From Bacillota bacterium (GTDB lineage: Bacteria > Bacillota > Clostridia > Tissierellales > Peptoniphilaceae), in assembly GCA_023393815.1 (NCBI GenBank), contig JAEXBU010000084.1, positions 1 to 54,649 of the forward strand: a DNA stretch of 54,649 bases, written 5' to 3'. The position numbers were made by a program, and so were the translations under genes. Below the pieces are notes generated by a model that was not told the origin of the DNA, did no database searches, and saw nothing but the letters and a program-made list of their open reading frames with translations. Every line of letters begins with the position of its first letter. The stretch's first letter is position 1. This document shows, piece by piece, positions 1-7,287 of the stretch.

Positions 1-80
1 GAAATATCCGCCTCCAACAATTCGTCGATTACATCGCCGATGTAGCGGTCGGCGATAATAGCGAACACCATTTTATCCAC
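1..80 (-). CDS. Partial PII-like protein, possible second DarA paralogue (runs off left edge)
   Basis: Only the first 26 or so codons are present; the gene reads leftwards off the window. It starts with GTG at 80-78, preceded by a clear AAGGGGG ribosome binding site at about 87-93; an in-frame ATG at 71-69 is the alternative. The visible peptide begins VDKMVFAIIADRYIGDVIDE. Its pattern (hydrophobic strand MVFAII, then a helix with DVIDELLEAD) resembles the first strand and helix of the adjacent DarA, which begins MKLIFAIVQDQD. It lies 11 bases after the darA stop in the same orientation and is probably co-transcribed with tmk and darA. Reality of the gene is well supported; membership of the DarA family is an inference from a short fragment. 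Confidence 0.55.
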   Translation of the reverse strand, partial: MDKMVFAIIADRYIGDVIDELLEADI

Positions 81-91
81 GATGCGCCCCC

Positions 92-415
92 TTAATAGTG
101 GTTGTATTCCGCGACGTCGAGAATAAAAATCGTCGCGCCCCCGACCCGCACATTTAAAGGATAGGGCATAAAAGATTCCCCGGGAGACATGGCCATGACC
201 GAAGAGGGCTCTTCGCGAACAGAGCAATTCGCTTCCATAATGTCGAAAAGTTCGTCCATGTCCTTTTCGTCTACCCCCATTAAAAGGGTCGTATTCCCGG
301 CTTTTAAAAAGCCCCCGGAAGAGGACAACTTCGTCACCCGAAAGCGCTTTTCCGTCAGTGCGTCAATTAATCCGGCGGCGTCCTGATCCTGCACAATTGC
401 AAATATTAGTTTCAT
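92..415 (-). CDS. darA: Cyclic-di-AMP receptor, DarA/PstA (YaaQ) family
   Basis: This 107-residue PII-like protein matches the DarA/PstA family (B. subtilis YaaQ), trimeric cytosolic receptors for the second messenger c-di-AMP. Recognisable blocks are the N-terminal strand MKLIFAIVQDQD, the FRVTKLSSSGGFLKAGNTTLL segment that forms much of the ligand pocket in the family, and the late GGATIFIL strand. Length is normal. The ATG overlaps the tmk stop (ATGA), so the two are translationally coupled; tmk-darA adjacency is common in Bacillota. The ligand is known from the family; the downstream target is not known here. Confidence 0.9.
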   Translation of the reverse strand: MKLIFAIVQDQDAAGLIDALTEKRFRVTKLSSSGGFLKAGNTTLLMGVDEKDMDELFDIMEANCSVREEPSSVMAMSPGESFMPYPLNVRVGGATIFILDVAEYNHY

Positions 416-1032
416 TTGAACCGGTTCTCCTTTTCAATGGCGCCAATGCAGTCCAAGAGGACGCGCTCGGCATCTTGGGATGCGTCGATCAGAACCATCT
501 CCTCTTTCCGCTCATTGGCCAATATTCTATAATTTTCCTCCACCGTATCCATAATTTTATCGTCGGACTCCAGGCGGTCGGCGCGACGATCTTTCATCCG
601 GTCCCTGCCCGTACCCTTGGCAACATCCAAGTACAAGGTCACATCCGGTGCCAACCCGTCCGTAGCAAAGGCGTTGATTTCTTCCACGGGCTGAATCCCC
701 AGCTTGCGGCACAACCCCTGATAGACGAGACTGGAAAAGACGTAGCGTTCCGAGACGACGAGCGTTCCCTCTTCCAAAGCTGGGCGGATCACTTCTTCCA
801 CGTGTTGGGCGCGGGACGCCGCATAGAGCAAAGCCTCACAACGCGGGTGCATATCTTTGTTTTTCGAATCCAACAACATTTCACGTATTCTTTCAGAAAT
901 GGCCGTACCGCCGGGCTCCCGAGTGTGAAGAACCGAGACGCCCTTTCCGCGAAAATAGCGGACGATGCCCTCGGCTACCGTGGACTTGCCTGAACCGTCC
1001 GGCCCTTCGATAACTACAAATAACCCTCTCAA
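412..1032 (-). CDS. tmk: Thymidylate kinase
   Basis: Phosphorylates dTMP to dTDP using ATP in the cytosol, an essential step of dTTP synthesis. The 206-residue protein has the P-loop GPDGSGKS at residues 10-17, the TREPGGT block, the SERYVFSS motif that corresponds to the family's DR(Y/H) motif, and an arginine-rich LID segment near RMKDRRADRLE. The start is TTG at 1032, preceded by AAGGGGGTG. It is the first gene of the tmk-darA-(darA-like) operon and has an extended -10 promoter just upstream, inside the 43-base gap to the next gene. Length and motifs are normal. Confidence 0.95.
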   Translation of the reverse strand: MRGLFVVIEGPDGSGKSTVAEGIVRYFRGKGVSVLHTREPGGTAISERIREMLLDSKNKDMHPRCEALLYAASRAQHVEEVIRPALEEGTLVVSERYVFSSLVYQGLCRKLGIQPVEEINAFATDGLAPDVTLYLDVAKGTGRDRMKDRRADRLESDDKIMDTVEENYRILANERKEEMVLIDASQDAERVLLDCIGAIEKENRFK

Positions 1033-1053
1033 AGAAACACCCCCTTGGATAGC

Positions 1054-1062
1054 ATTATATCA
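1054..1062 (-). promoter_or_regulatory. Extended -10 promoter of tmk operon
   Basis: On the minus strand TGATATAAT reads as a TGn-TATAAT extended -10 (TATAAT at 1059-1054), about 22 bases before the tmk TTG. No good -35 is visible, which is usual for extended -10 promoters. Confidence 0.5.
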
Positions 1063-1075
1063 TAGGTTTAAGAAA

Positions 1076-2200
1076 TCATTCTCCCATCAATTCGCAGGCA
1101 CGAAAACCTTCGGCGAAGTGCGTGTCCCGTCCGTAGAGGGCAAAGACCTCATCCAATACCTGAAACAGCGCGTCGAAATTTTCCGACGAGAGATTGGCCC
1201 CCATGTGGCCGATACGAATGATCTTGTCGTGGAGTTCTCCGGCACCTTTGGAGATGAAAATCCCCCTCTTCCGACACTCGGCCAAGATCTCCGTGGCCCG
1301 CATTCCTTCGGGAAGTAAGACCGCCGTCACCGTGTTGGCAAAGGAATCTTTCGGATACAGCGTAAATCCTTCTTTTGCAAAAAGCGCCCGCACCACGTCC
1401 CCATAGGCTTTGTGCAAACGGACGCTGTCTCTTTTCTCCCAAAGATCCAAAGCCTTGTCTAAAGCGAAGGTTAAGTGTTCGCTCATCGTGTAGGGAAAGG
1501 CGAAGTCTTCCTGCCCGCTCATGTAGTTGAGTACATTCATATAGTAACTGGGAATAGGCTCCTTCCTGGTACGCATTTTCTCTTCCGCCGCCTCGGAAAT
1601 GGTGATCATCGACAGCCCCGTGGGCGCGGAGAGGCACTTTTGCGTGGCGGAAAGCATCATATCCACGCCATAGGCGTCGAAGTCGATGTCCTCGCCGCCG
1701 AAGGAAGAGACGCAGTCCACGATGGACAAAATGCCGTATTCCTTCAAAAGATGGCAAATCGCCTTGACGTCGTTGGTAAGCCCCGACGGCGTTTCGCAAT
1801 GCACCATGGTCGCAATGGCAAAATTCGAATCCGTTTCCAAAAACGCCTGTAACTCCCCTACGTCAAAGCCCCGTCGAGGATCCTTTTCGTAAAGAACGCA
1901 TTCGCCGCCGAAAAATTTTACGTAATCGGCAAAGCCGCCGCCGAAGACGCCGTTACTCATCACCAGAACCCGCTCGCCCTTTTCCATAAGAGAACACACG
2001 GCGGCTTCCAAAGCCAACATTCCCTCTCCAAGCATCATCACCGTGGGGCGGTCGGTCTTCACTACCGCCGATAATCGCGCTTCCACTTTGCGGTGAAAGA
2101 CTTCGTAATCCGGGTCCAAATCTGGATTCGTAACAATCCCCGTCATGGCTTCTTCCACTTCGGGCAACAATGTCGTCGGTCCGGCACATAAAATTCGCAT
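1076..2200 (-). CDS. Class V PLP aminotransferase (serine-pyruvate / alanine-glyoxylate type)
   Basis: A 374-residue fold-type I PLP enzyme of the alanine-glyoxylate/serine-pyruvate aminotransferase family. The N-terminal GPTTLLPEV block, the VDCVSSFGGEDIDFD segment (PLP-binding Asp near residue 162) and SATQKCLSAPTG with the Schiff-base lysine at K188 are diagnostic. The open frame extends 57 codons upstream, but the ATG at 2200 is preceded by AGGAGG seven bases away and begins at the family's usual N-terminus (MRILCAGPT), so I use it. The likely reaction is transfer between a small amino acid and pyruvate or glyoxylate; the exact substrate cannot be read. It stands alone, divergent from rubrerythrin. 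Confidence 0.85.
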   Translation of the reverse strand: MRILCAGPTTLLPEVEEAMTGIVTNPDLDPDYEVFHRKVEARLSAVVKTDRPTVMMLGEGMLALEAAVCSLMEKGERVLVMSNGVFGGGFADYVKFFGGECVLYEKDPRRGFDVGELQAFLETDSNFAIATMVHCETPSGLTNDVKAICHLLKEYGILSIVDCVSSFGGEDIDFDAYGVDMMLSATQKCLSAPTGLSMITISEAAEEKMRTRKEPIPSYYMNVLNYMSGQEDFAFPYTMSEHLTFALDKALDLWEKRDSVRLHKAYGDVVRALFAKEGFTLYPKDSFANTVTAVLLPEGMRATEILAECRKRGIFISKGAGELHDKIIRIGHMGANLSSENFDALFQVLDEVFALYGRDTHFAEGFRACELMGE

Positions 2201-2245
2201 CGTTTCCTCCTTTACACAGCAGAATTCTTTCCCTTCTATACTTAT

Positions 2246-2251
2246 AGTATA
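2246..2251 (-). promoter_or_regulatory. -10 element of aminotransferase promoter
   Basis: TATACT on the minus strand, within a short palindrome (TATACT-TAT-AGTATA at 2237-2251). The -35 is weak. It lies about 45 bases before the class V aminotransferase ATG and just upstream of the rubrerythrin -35. Confidence 0.4.
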
Positions 2252-2262
2252 ACACGGGTCGG

Positions 2263-2291
2263 TTGAACGTAGGCGGGAATTGCGATATACT
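2263..2291 (+). promoter_or_regulatory. Rubrerythrin promoter
   Basis: -35 TTGAAC (2263-2268), 17-base spacer, -10 TATACT (2286-2291). A strong AGGAGG site (2321-2326) precedes the ATG at 2331. Confidence 0.75.
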
Positions 2292-2330
2292 AGATAAAAT
2301 TGTATGTAGGAACAAGAATAGGAGGAAAGT

Positions 2331-2912
2331 ATGTCATTAAAAGGCACCCAAACCGCAAACAACCTGCTCATTTCCTTTGCAGGAGAATCCCAAGCTACCG
2401 CACGCTACACTATGTACGCCAAACAAGCGGACAAAGACGCATCCGTTCAAATTAAAAACATCTTCTTAGAAACTGCACGAAACGAACAAGAACACGGCAA
2501 GCGCTTCTTTAAATACTTGTTGGAAGACTTCAACGAAGACGAAATCGAAGTAAAATGGAATTACCCTGTAACCTTCGGCAGCACGGAGTTAAACCTGAAA
2601 GCCGCCGCCGCCGGTGAAGACGAAGAAGCCGGCGATATGTATCCGAAATTCGCCGAAATCGCCCGCAAAGAAGGCTTTGACGCCATCGCCGACACTTGGA
2701 TTGAAATCTCCGAAGTCGAAGCGGCCCACCGGGATCGTTATTTGAAACTGTTGGAAAATGTAAAGGAAGACAAGCTCTTCAAACGGGACGAAGTCGTTCT
2801 CTGGAAATGCAACAACTGCGGCTACATTCACGAAGGCAAAGAAGCCCCGGAAAAATGTCCCGCCTGCTTCCACCCGCAAAAATGGTTTGAACTCTTTGTG
2901 GAAACCTATTAA
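2331..2912 (+). CDS. rbr: Rubrerythrin
   Basis: Cytosolic non-haem di-iron protein that reduces hydrogen peroxide with electrons passed through its own rubredoxin domain, a main oxidative-stress defence of anaerobes. The 193-residue chain has an N-terminal ferritin-like four-helix domain (residues about 1-145) with the glutamates of the di-iron site, including FAGESQA, ETARNEQEHGKRF and EISEVEAAHRDRY. A C-terminal rubredoxin-like domain follows, with two CxxC pairs in CNNCGYIHEG and CPAC. Both metal sites look intact. It is monocistronic, with its own near-consensus promoter and a UUCG-capped terminator. Assignment is secure. Confidence 0.96.
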   Translation: MSLKGTQTANNLLISFAGESQATARYTMYAKQADKDASVQIKNIFLETARNEQEHGKRFFKYLLEDFNEDEIEVKWNYPVTFGSTELNLKAAAAGEDEEAGDMYPKFAEIARKEGFDAIADTWIEISEVEAAHRDRYLKLLENVKEDKLFKRDEVVLWKCNNCGYIHEGKEAPEKCPACFHPQKWFELFVETY

Positions 2913-2926
2913 AATACACCCATCGT

Positions 2927-2957
2927 GCGCCCAAGCTTCGGCTTCGGCGCCTTTTTT
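2927..2957 (+). terminator. Rubrerythrin terminator
   Basis: GCGCC-C-AAGC stem with a TTCG tetraloop (2937-2940), closing with GCTT-C-GGCGC, followed by TTTTTT. One internal C/C mismatch. Confidence 0.85.
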
Positions 2958-3010
2958 ATGAAAAGAAAAACCGTCGCCCCGCGGAAGTATCCGCGCCCGG
3001 CTCGGAAAAT

Positions 3011-3049
3011 AAAAAGCGCGGGGACGAAAGTATCGTCCCCGCGCTTTTT
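3011..3049 (-). terminator. Helicase terminator, bidirectional
   Basis: A perfect 17-base inverted repeat (AAAAAGCGCGGGGACGA at 3011-3027 and its complement at 3033-3049) with a 5-base loop. A and T runs on both sides allow termination in either direction; the helicase gene ends 50 bases to the right. Confidence 0.88.
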
Positions 3050-3101
3050 ATTTTTCTCGACTTCGATGGACACAATAACTACGAAAGAGGATGTAAAAAA
3101 T

Positions 3102-4742
3102 TTACTCCCTATACATCCTTACGTGATACGTCTTTCCGCGGCTCTTCATGCCGTCCAGTTGTTCGACGGCGCTTTTTGCACTCTTCTTCGGCAGCTCGAT
3201 GACCGTGTGGTGGTCGCGGATCATAATGTTTCCGACGATGTCTCGACCCAAATCCGTTTCCTTTTTAAAGATGGCGAGGACAGCTTTCGGATTCAGCCCG
3301 TCTTTTCTCCCCTTGTCCATGTAAATTTTGACGTTATTGGAAAAGCGCTTTTTGCCAGACTTTGTCTTTTTCTCTTTTCCCTTGCGATCTTTTCTGAGCC
3401 CGCGGGCGCGAAATTTCTTTCCGTAGTCGACTTCGTCCAGAGCGTCGTGTTTTCTCGACTGGCCGTTGTCGTCCAACAGTTTCAATAGGGCGGCGGAAAT
3501 TTCTACGGCGCCGTATTCCAAGCGCAACATACGCTCCACCATCACCTTGTACTTGGAAAGATCCTCCTCCGCATCCAAAATCCCTTCCACTTTGCCTTCC
3601 AGATTTTCCCTCTTGTTTACGTCCATTTGTTCCATGGTGGGCAGTTCCATATAGGAAAGGTCGGCCTTGGTGTAGCGAACGATGTCTTCCAGCTTGTAAA
3701 TATCTCGCCCTACGATAAAGGAAAAGGACAGGCCCTTTCGTCCGGCCCGCGCCGTACGACCGATGCGATGCACGTAGTATTCTTCGTCTTGGGGCAGGTC
3801 GTAGTTGACCACCATATCCACGTCGCCCACGTCGATCCCCCGCGCCGCCACATCCGTGGCCACGAGCATATCGATGGAAGAGTTTCTGAAACGCTTCATG
3901 ACCGCGTCCCGCTGGCTTTGTTTTAAATCCCCGTGAAGGCCGTCGACGGCATAGCCGCGAGAAGCCATTTCACTGACCAAATCGTCCACCCTCTTCTTCG
4001 TGTTGCAGAAGACGATCGCCAAGGTGGGATCGTAAATATCCACCAGGCGGCTTAAAATTTCCGGCTTCATGGAGGCTTTCATTTCCAAATAGTATTGCTC
4101 GATGTTTTCTACGGTGAGCTGTTTGTGTTTAATGCGAATGATCTCCGGATCCCGTTGGAACTTGGCCGAAAAATCCATAATGTCTTTTTCCATGGTGGCG
4201 GAGAAGAAACAAGTCTGCCGGTCGGCGGGCGTTTCGTCTAATATCGTGCGCATATCGTCGCGAAAGCCCATGTCGAACATTTCGTCGGCCTCGTCCAATA
4301 CGGCTATGGCCAGGTCGTCGAATCGCAAGGTCTTTCTGCGCATATGATCCATGACCCGGCCAGGAGTTCCCACCACGATTTGCACGCCGCCTTTTAAGGC
4401 GCGAATTTGCCGTTCAATGGCAGTACCTCCATAGACGGGCAAAATCTTTACGCCCTTTTTGTACGCGCCCAAGTTCGAAAGCTCGTTGGCCACTTGCAAA
4501 CACAGCTCCCGCGTAGGGCAGAGCACCAAACCTTGCACAGGACCCTTTTCTTCTACGCGCTCCAACATGGGAATCCCGTAGGCGGCGGTTTTCCCCGTGC
4601 CCGTTTGGGCTTGGGCGATGACGTCTTTTCCCTCTAAAAGGGGCGCCATGCTCTCGGCTTGAATAGGTGAAGCTTCCTCAAAGCCCATAGCCTCGATTCC
4701 CTTTAACAGGGCTTGTGACAGATTAAATTCATTAAATTTCAA
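3102..4742 (-). CDS. DEAD-box ATP-dependent RNA helicase with DbpA-type C-terminal domain
   Basis: A 546-residue RNA helicase. Visible motifs in order: Q motif region (FEEASPIQAESM), motif I AQTGTGKT (residues 45-52), PTRELCLQ, TPGRVMDH, DEAD box in VLDEADEMFDMGF, SAT in FFSATM, then the second RecA domain with VATDVAARGIDVGDVDMVVNYD and HRIGRTARAG. A basic linker follows, and the last 75 or so residues resemble the DbpA RNA-binding domain, which in DbpA targets 23S rRNA. A role in ribosome assembly or cold-shock RNA remodelling is therefore likely. The frame is open 7 codons further upstream, but that region contains the AGGAGG itself (4753-4748). The TTG at 4742 gives the standard KFNEFNL N-terminus, so I chose it. 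Confidence 0.92.
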   Translation of the reverse strand: MKFNEFNLSQALLKGIEAMGFEEASPIQAESMAPLLEGKDVIAQAQTGTGKTAAYGIPMLERVEEKGPVQGLVLCPTRELCLQVANELSNLGAYKKGVKILPVYGGTAIERQIRALKGGVQIVVGTPGRVMDHMRRKTLRFDDLAIAVLDEADEMFDMGFRDDMRTILDETPADRQTCFFSATMEKDIMDFSAKFQRDPEIIRIKHKQLTVENIEQYYLEMKASMKPEILSRLVDIYDPTLAIVFCNTKKRVDDLVSEMASRGYAVDGLHGDLKQSQRDAVMKRFRNSSIDMLVATDVAARGIDVGDVDMVVNYDLPQDEEYYVHRIGRTARAGRKGLSFSFIVGRDIYKLEDIVRYTKADLSYMELPTMEQMDVNKRENLEGKVEGILDAEEDLSKYKVMVERMLRLEYGAVEISAALLKLLDDNGQSRKHDALDEVDYGKKFRARGLRKDRKGKEKKTKSGKKRFSNNVKIYMDKGRKDGLNPKAVLAIFKKETDLGRDIVGNIMIRDHHTVIELPKKSAKSAVEQLDGMKSRGKTYHVRMYRE

Positions 4743-4761
4743 ACGTTCCTCCTCATATGAC

Positions 4762-4785
4762 AAAAAAAGCAGTCCCGGGGACTAC
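4762..4785 (-). terminator. Terminator-like hairpin in the helicase leader
   Basis: On the minus strand a 7-bp stem GTAGTCC/GGACTGC with a 3-base loop (4785-4769) is followed at once by seven Ts (4768-4762). It sits between the helicase promoter and its ribosome binding site (4753-4748), so it can only act inside the leader. See findings. Confidence 0.65.
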
Positions 4786-4822
4786 TCCTTTGCTTCCTTA
4801 TCCGATTATTTCACTTCTTTCC

Positions 4823-4851
4823 ATTATGGAAGATAAAAGGAACAATTGCAA
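4823..4851 (-). promoter_or_regulatory. Helicase promoter
   Basis: Minus strand -35 TTGCAA (4851-4846), 17-base spacer, -10 CATAAT (4828-4823). This gives a leader of roughly 75 bases containing the hairpin at 4762-4785. Confidence 0.5.
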
Positions 4852-5002
4852 GGCTTTCCCTCAAAGAATTAAAAGTTAAGGAGCGGCTAAGATTGTACAA
4901 AAGGCTTCGAAGAAACGAAAAAAATTCCCGAAAATTTTTTCTATGTGCTAAACTGGAAATGAAATGCTTCGGCTTTAAAGCGATGGAAAGGGGACTTTAG
5001 GA

Positions 5003-6148
5003 TTGAAAGATAAAAACGCCATTGAAAAATTTGTCGACCGCGCCATGGAAGACGACGACTTCAAGGACGTGGCCGATGTAATAGAAAAAAGCGTTGAAAG
5101 CGCCATTCACTACTCGAAAATCGGCGCCGGCGCTCTTATGCGAGGCGTGAAGAAGGGATTCACCCAAAAGGAAATCGCCCGCCTTCCCGTAAATCGGGAT
5201 CCGGCCAAGGTGAAACAAAAGGTGACGTCTCCCAATACTTGGTACTGGTTGCGCAACGCTGCCGGCCTATCCACCGTAGGCTCTGTTTTTCTCGGCCTGT
5301 TTGCCTTTCTCGATGGCCTCGCTTACGGCAACGACGGCTTTGACGCCGTTGCCGCGCTGCTGTTCTTCCTGATTTTCGCCGCGGCCTCCGCCATAGCGAC
5401 CGTCGTCACCCAGCGCAATATGATTTTGGCTCGGGACTTTTTTCGCATTCGACGCGAAATTCAAGACCAATCCGTTCTGTCCACAGAGGACGTGATCACG
5501 GCTCTAAACAAGCCTAAGGAGCAAGTGACCTACGAGATTGACCGCATGATTCGAAAGGACTACCTGCCCCAAGCCCGCCTTGTGGAAGAGGGCGATCTTT
5601 TGTTAATCGATGCCGCCGCCTACAAAGCCTATAAGGACAATTACATGGCTCGCACCGTACCCGTCAAGGAAAACGCGCCAGAAATCGAAGAGGCAGAGGA
5701 ACGCACCGACGACCGCGCCGCCGCCATAAACGATTATGAAAAGACTTTAAAAGAACAGCGAAACCGGACGGAGGATGCCGATCTTAAAGAAAAAATCTCC
5801 GCCCTGTCAAAATTATTGGACTCCATTCGCCACGCCGTACACACCGATCCCGGCCGGGTAGAAAGTCTAAACAAATTTGTGGACTACTACACCCCTACCA
5901 CCATCAAGCTGATCGAGCGGTACTTGCAATTTTCCTCCTCCGCGGTGATTACCGATTCCATTCGAAAGACCATGGACGACATCCTTCGCTCCCTGGACAA
6001 AGTCATTGACGGCTACGAAAAATTGCTGGATACCTTGTATAAAGACGACCTCTTGGATCTGAACGCGGAAATGGATGTCATGGAAACGGTGATGAAACAA
6101 GACGGCCTCATTGACGAAGATGCGAAAGGAGACACATTCCATGAGTGA
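5003..6148 (+). CDS. xpaC: XpaC-family membrane protein
   Basis: A 381-residue protein of the XpaC family (named for 5-bromo-4-chloroindolyl phosphate hydrolysis in B. subtilis; biochemical role unknown). The N-terminus is acidic and helical. Two adjacent hydrophobic segments lie at about residues 88-137 (AAGLSTVGSVFLGLFAFLDG and AVAALLFFLIFAAASAIATVV). A cytosolic region follows with a small winged-helix-like stretch (LSTEDVITALNKPKEQVTYEIDRM) and a long helical C-terminus. The start is TTG at 5003 with AGGGGA about 8 bases upstream. It overlaps telA by 8 bases, the usual xpaC-telA pair linked to toxic-anion resistance and cell-envelope stress. Function is not established. Confidence 0.82.
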   Translation: MKDKNAIEKFVDRAMEDDDFKDVADVIEKSVESAIHYSKIGAGALMRGVKKGFTQKEIARLPVNRDPAKVKQKVTSPNTWYWLRNAAGLSTVGSVFLGLFAFLDGLAYGNDGFDAVAALLFFLIFAAASAIATVVTQRNMILARDFFRIRREIQDQSVLSTEDVITALNKPKEQVTYEIDRMIRKDYLPQARLVEEGDLLLIDAAAYKAYKDNYMARTVPVKENAPEIEEAEERTDDRAAAINDYEKTLKEQRNRTEDADLKEKISALSKLLDSIRHAVHTDPGRVESLNKFVDYYTPTTIKLIERYLQFSSSAVITDSIRKTMDDILRSLDKVIDGYEKLLDTLYKDDLLDLNAEMDVMETVMKQDGLIDEDAKGDTFHE

Positions 6149-7250
6149 TGAAATTAAATTAACCTTAGACGGCGCGAGCGACGCGGAAATCGAGTCGGAA
6201 CTGACCCTGGAGCCGAAAGAAGTCGACGCCCACGTAAAGCTCTCTCCGGCGGAACAAAAGCAAGTAGACGACTTTGCCAAGACCATCGACCTGACCAATT
6301 CTTCGGTCATCCTTCAATACGGCGTGGGAGCGCAGAAAAAGATTTCAAATTTTTCCGAAAAGACATTGAACTCCGTGCGCACCAAAGATTTAGGCGAAGT
6401 GGGTAAGCTTCTTTCCGACGTGGTGACAGAGCTGAAAAGCTTTGAAAACGAAGATGAAAAGGGCCTGAAGGGCTTCTTGAAGCGTTCCTCCAACAAAGTC
6501 ACCGCCTTAAAGGCTCGCTACGACAAGGCAGAAAAAAACGTAGACGATATCGCCCGCGTTCTGGAAAACCATCAGATCACTTTGATGAAGGACATTTCCA
6601 TGCTGGATCAAATGTACGATCTCAACGAAAAGTACTTTAAGGAACTGTCCATGTACATTCTCGCCGGCAATCAAAAGCTGGAAGACGTTCGAAACCGGGA
6701 ACTTCCCGCCTTAATGGCCTCGGCCACGGAGGGAAGTCTCGAAGCGCAAAAAGCAAACGATCTGCAAAATATGGCCAACCGCTTCGAAAAGAAAATTCAC
6801 GACCTGGAACTGACCCGCATGGTCAGCCTACAAATGGCGCCGCAAATTCGCATGGTGCAGGCCTCCAACACGGTTATGGCGGAAAAAATTCAGTCCACCG
6901 TCGTAAATACTATCCCCATTTGGAAAAACCAAATGGTTCTGGCACTGGGCGTGCATCACTCGGAACAGGCCGCCGAAGCCCAAAAAAAGGTGTCGGATCT
7001 GACCAATCAATTGCTTAAGAAAAACGCCGAAACCCTGCGCCAAAGCACAGTAAACGTGGCGCGAGAAAGCGAACGCGGCATCGTGGATGTGGACACCATT
7101 CGCTATACCAACGAACAACTCATCGCCGCCTTGGACGAAGTACGAAAGATTCAATTGGAAGGCCACGAAAACAGGGAAAAGGCCAAGCGAGAGTTGGAAA
7201 TACTGGAAGCCGACTTAAAACATCGCCTCCTGCCGCAAAACAACCAATAA
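6141..7250 (+). CDS. telA: TelA-family toxic anion resistance protein
   Basis: A 369-residue soluble, almost wholly helical protein of the TelA/KlaA family (tellurite and toxic-anion resistance, also linked to tolerance of cell-wall-active agents). Typical features are an acidic N-terminus, DLTNSSVILQYGVGAQKKISNFSEKTL, a central coiled-coil region, QMAPQIRMVQASNTVMAEKIQS, and a C-terminal IAALDEVRKIQLEGHENREKAKREL helix. The frame is open ten codons upstream, but ATG at 6141 has AAAGGAG eight to nine bases before it and matches the normal N-terminus. It is translationally coupled to xpaC. Mechanism unknown; family assignment is firm. Confidence 0.88.
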   Translation: MSDEIKLTLDGASDAEIESELTLEPKEVDAHVKLSPAEQKQVDDFAKTIDLTNSSVILQYGVGAQKKISNFSEKTLNSVRTKDLGEVGKLLSDVVTELKSFENEDEKGLKGFLKRSSNKVTALKARYDKAEKNVDDIARVLENHQITLMKDISMLDQMYDLNEKYFKELSMYILAGNQKLEDVRNRELPALMASATEGSLEAQKANDLQNMANRFEKKIHDLELTRMVSLQMAPQIRMVQASNTVMAEKIQSTVVNTIPIWKNQMVLALGVHHSEQAAEAQKKVSDLTNQLLKKNAETLRQSTVNVARESERGIVDVDTIRYTNEQLIAALDEVRKIQLEGHENREKAKRELEILEADLKHRLLPQNNQ

Positions 7251-7277
7251 AAAAGACCCCGCAGAGGGCCTTTTTTT
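7249..7277. terminator. Shared terminator between telA and Na/Pi cotransporter
   Basis: AAAAAAG-A-CCC / GGG-C-CTTTTTTT hairpin with a 6-base loop and one mismatch, between two convergent genes; A and T runs suit both directions. Confidence 0.7.
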
Positions 7278-7287
7278 ATTGGCTTTT

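Noticed and set aside
358..993. 211-codon plus-strand frame opposite tmk
   Set aside because: Antisense to tmk, which has all kinase motifs; no own start signals.
2237..2251. TATACT-TAT-AGTATA palindrome as a further GntR operator
   Set aside because: It lacks the GTnTAC half-sites with 8-base spacing and is explained by -10 elements of the divergent promoters.
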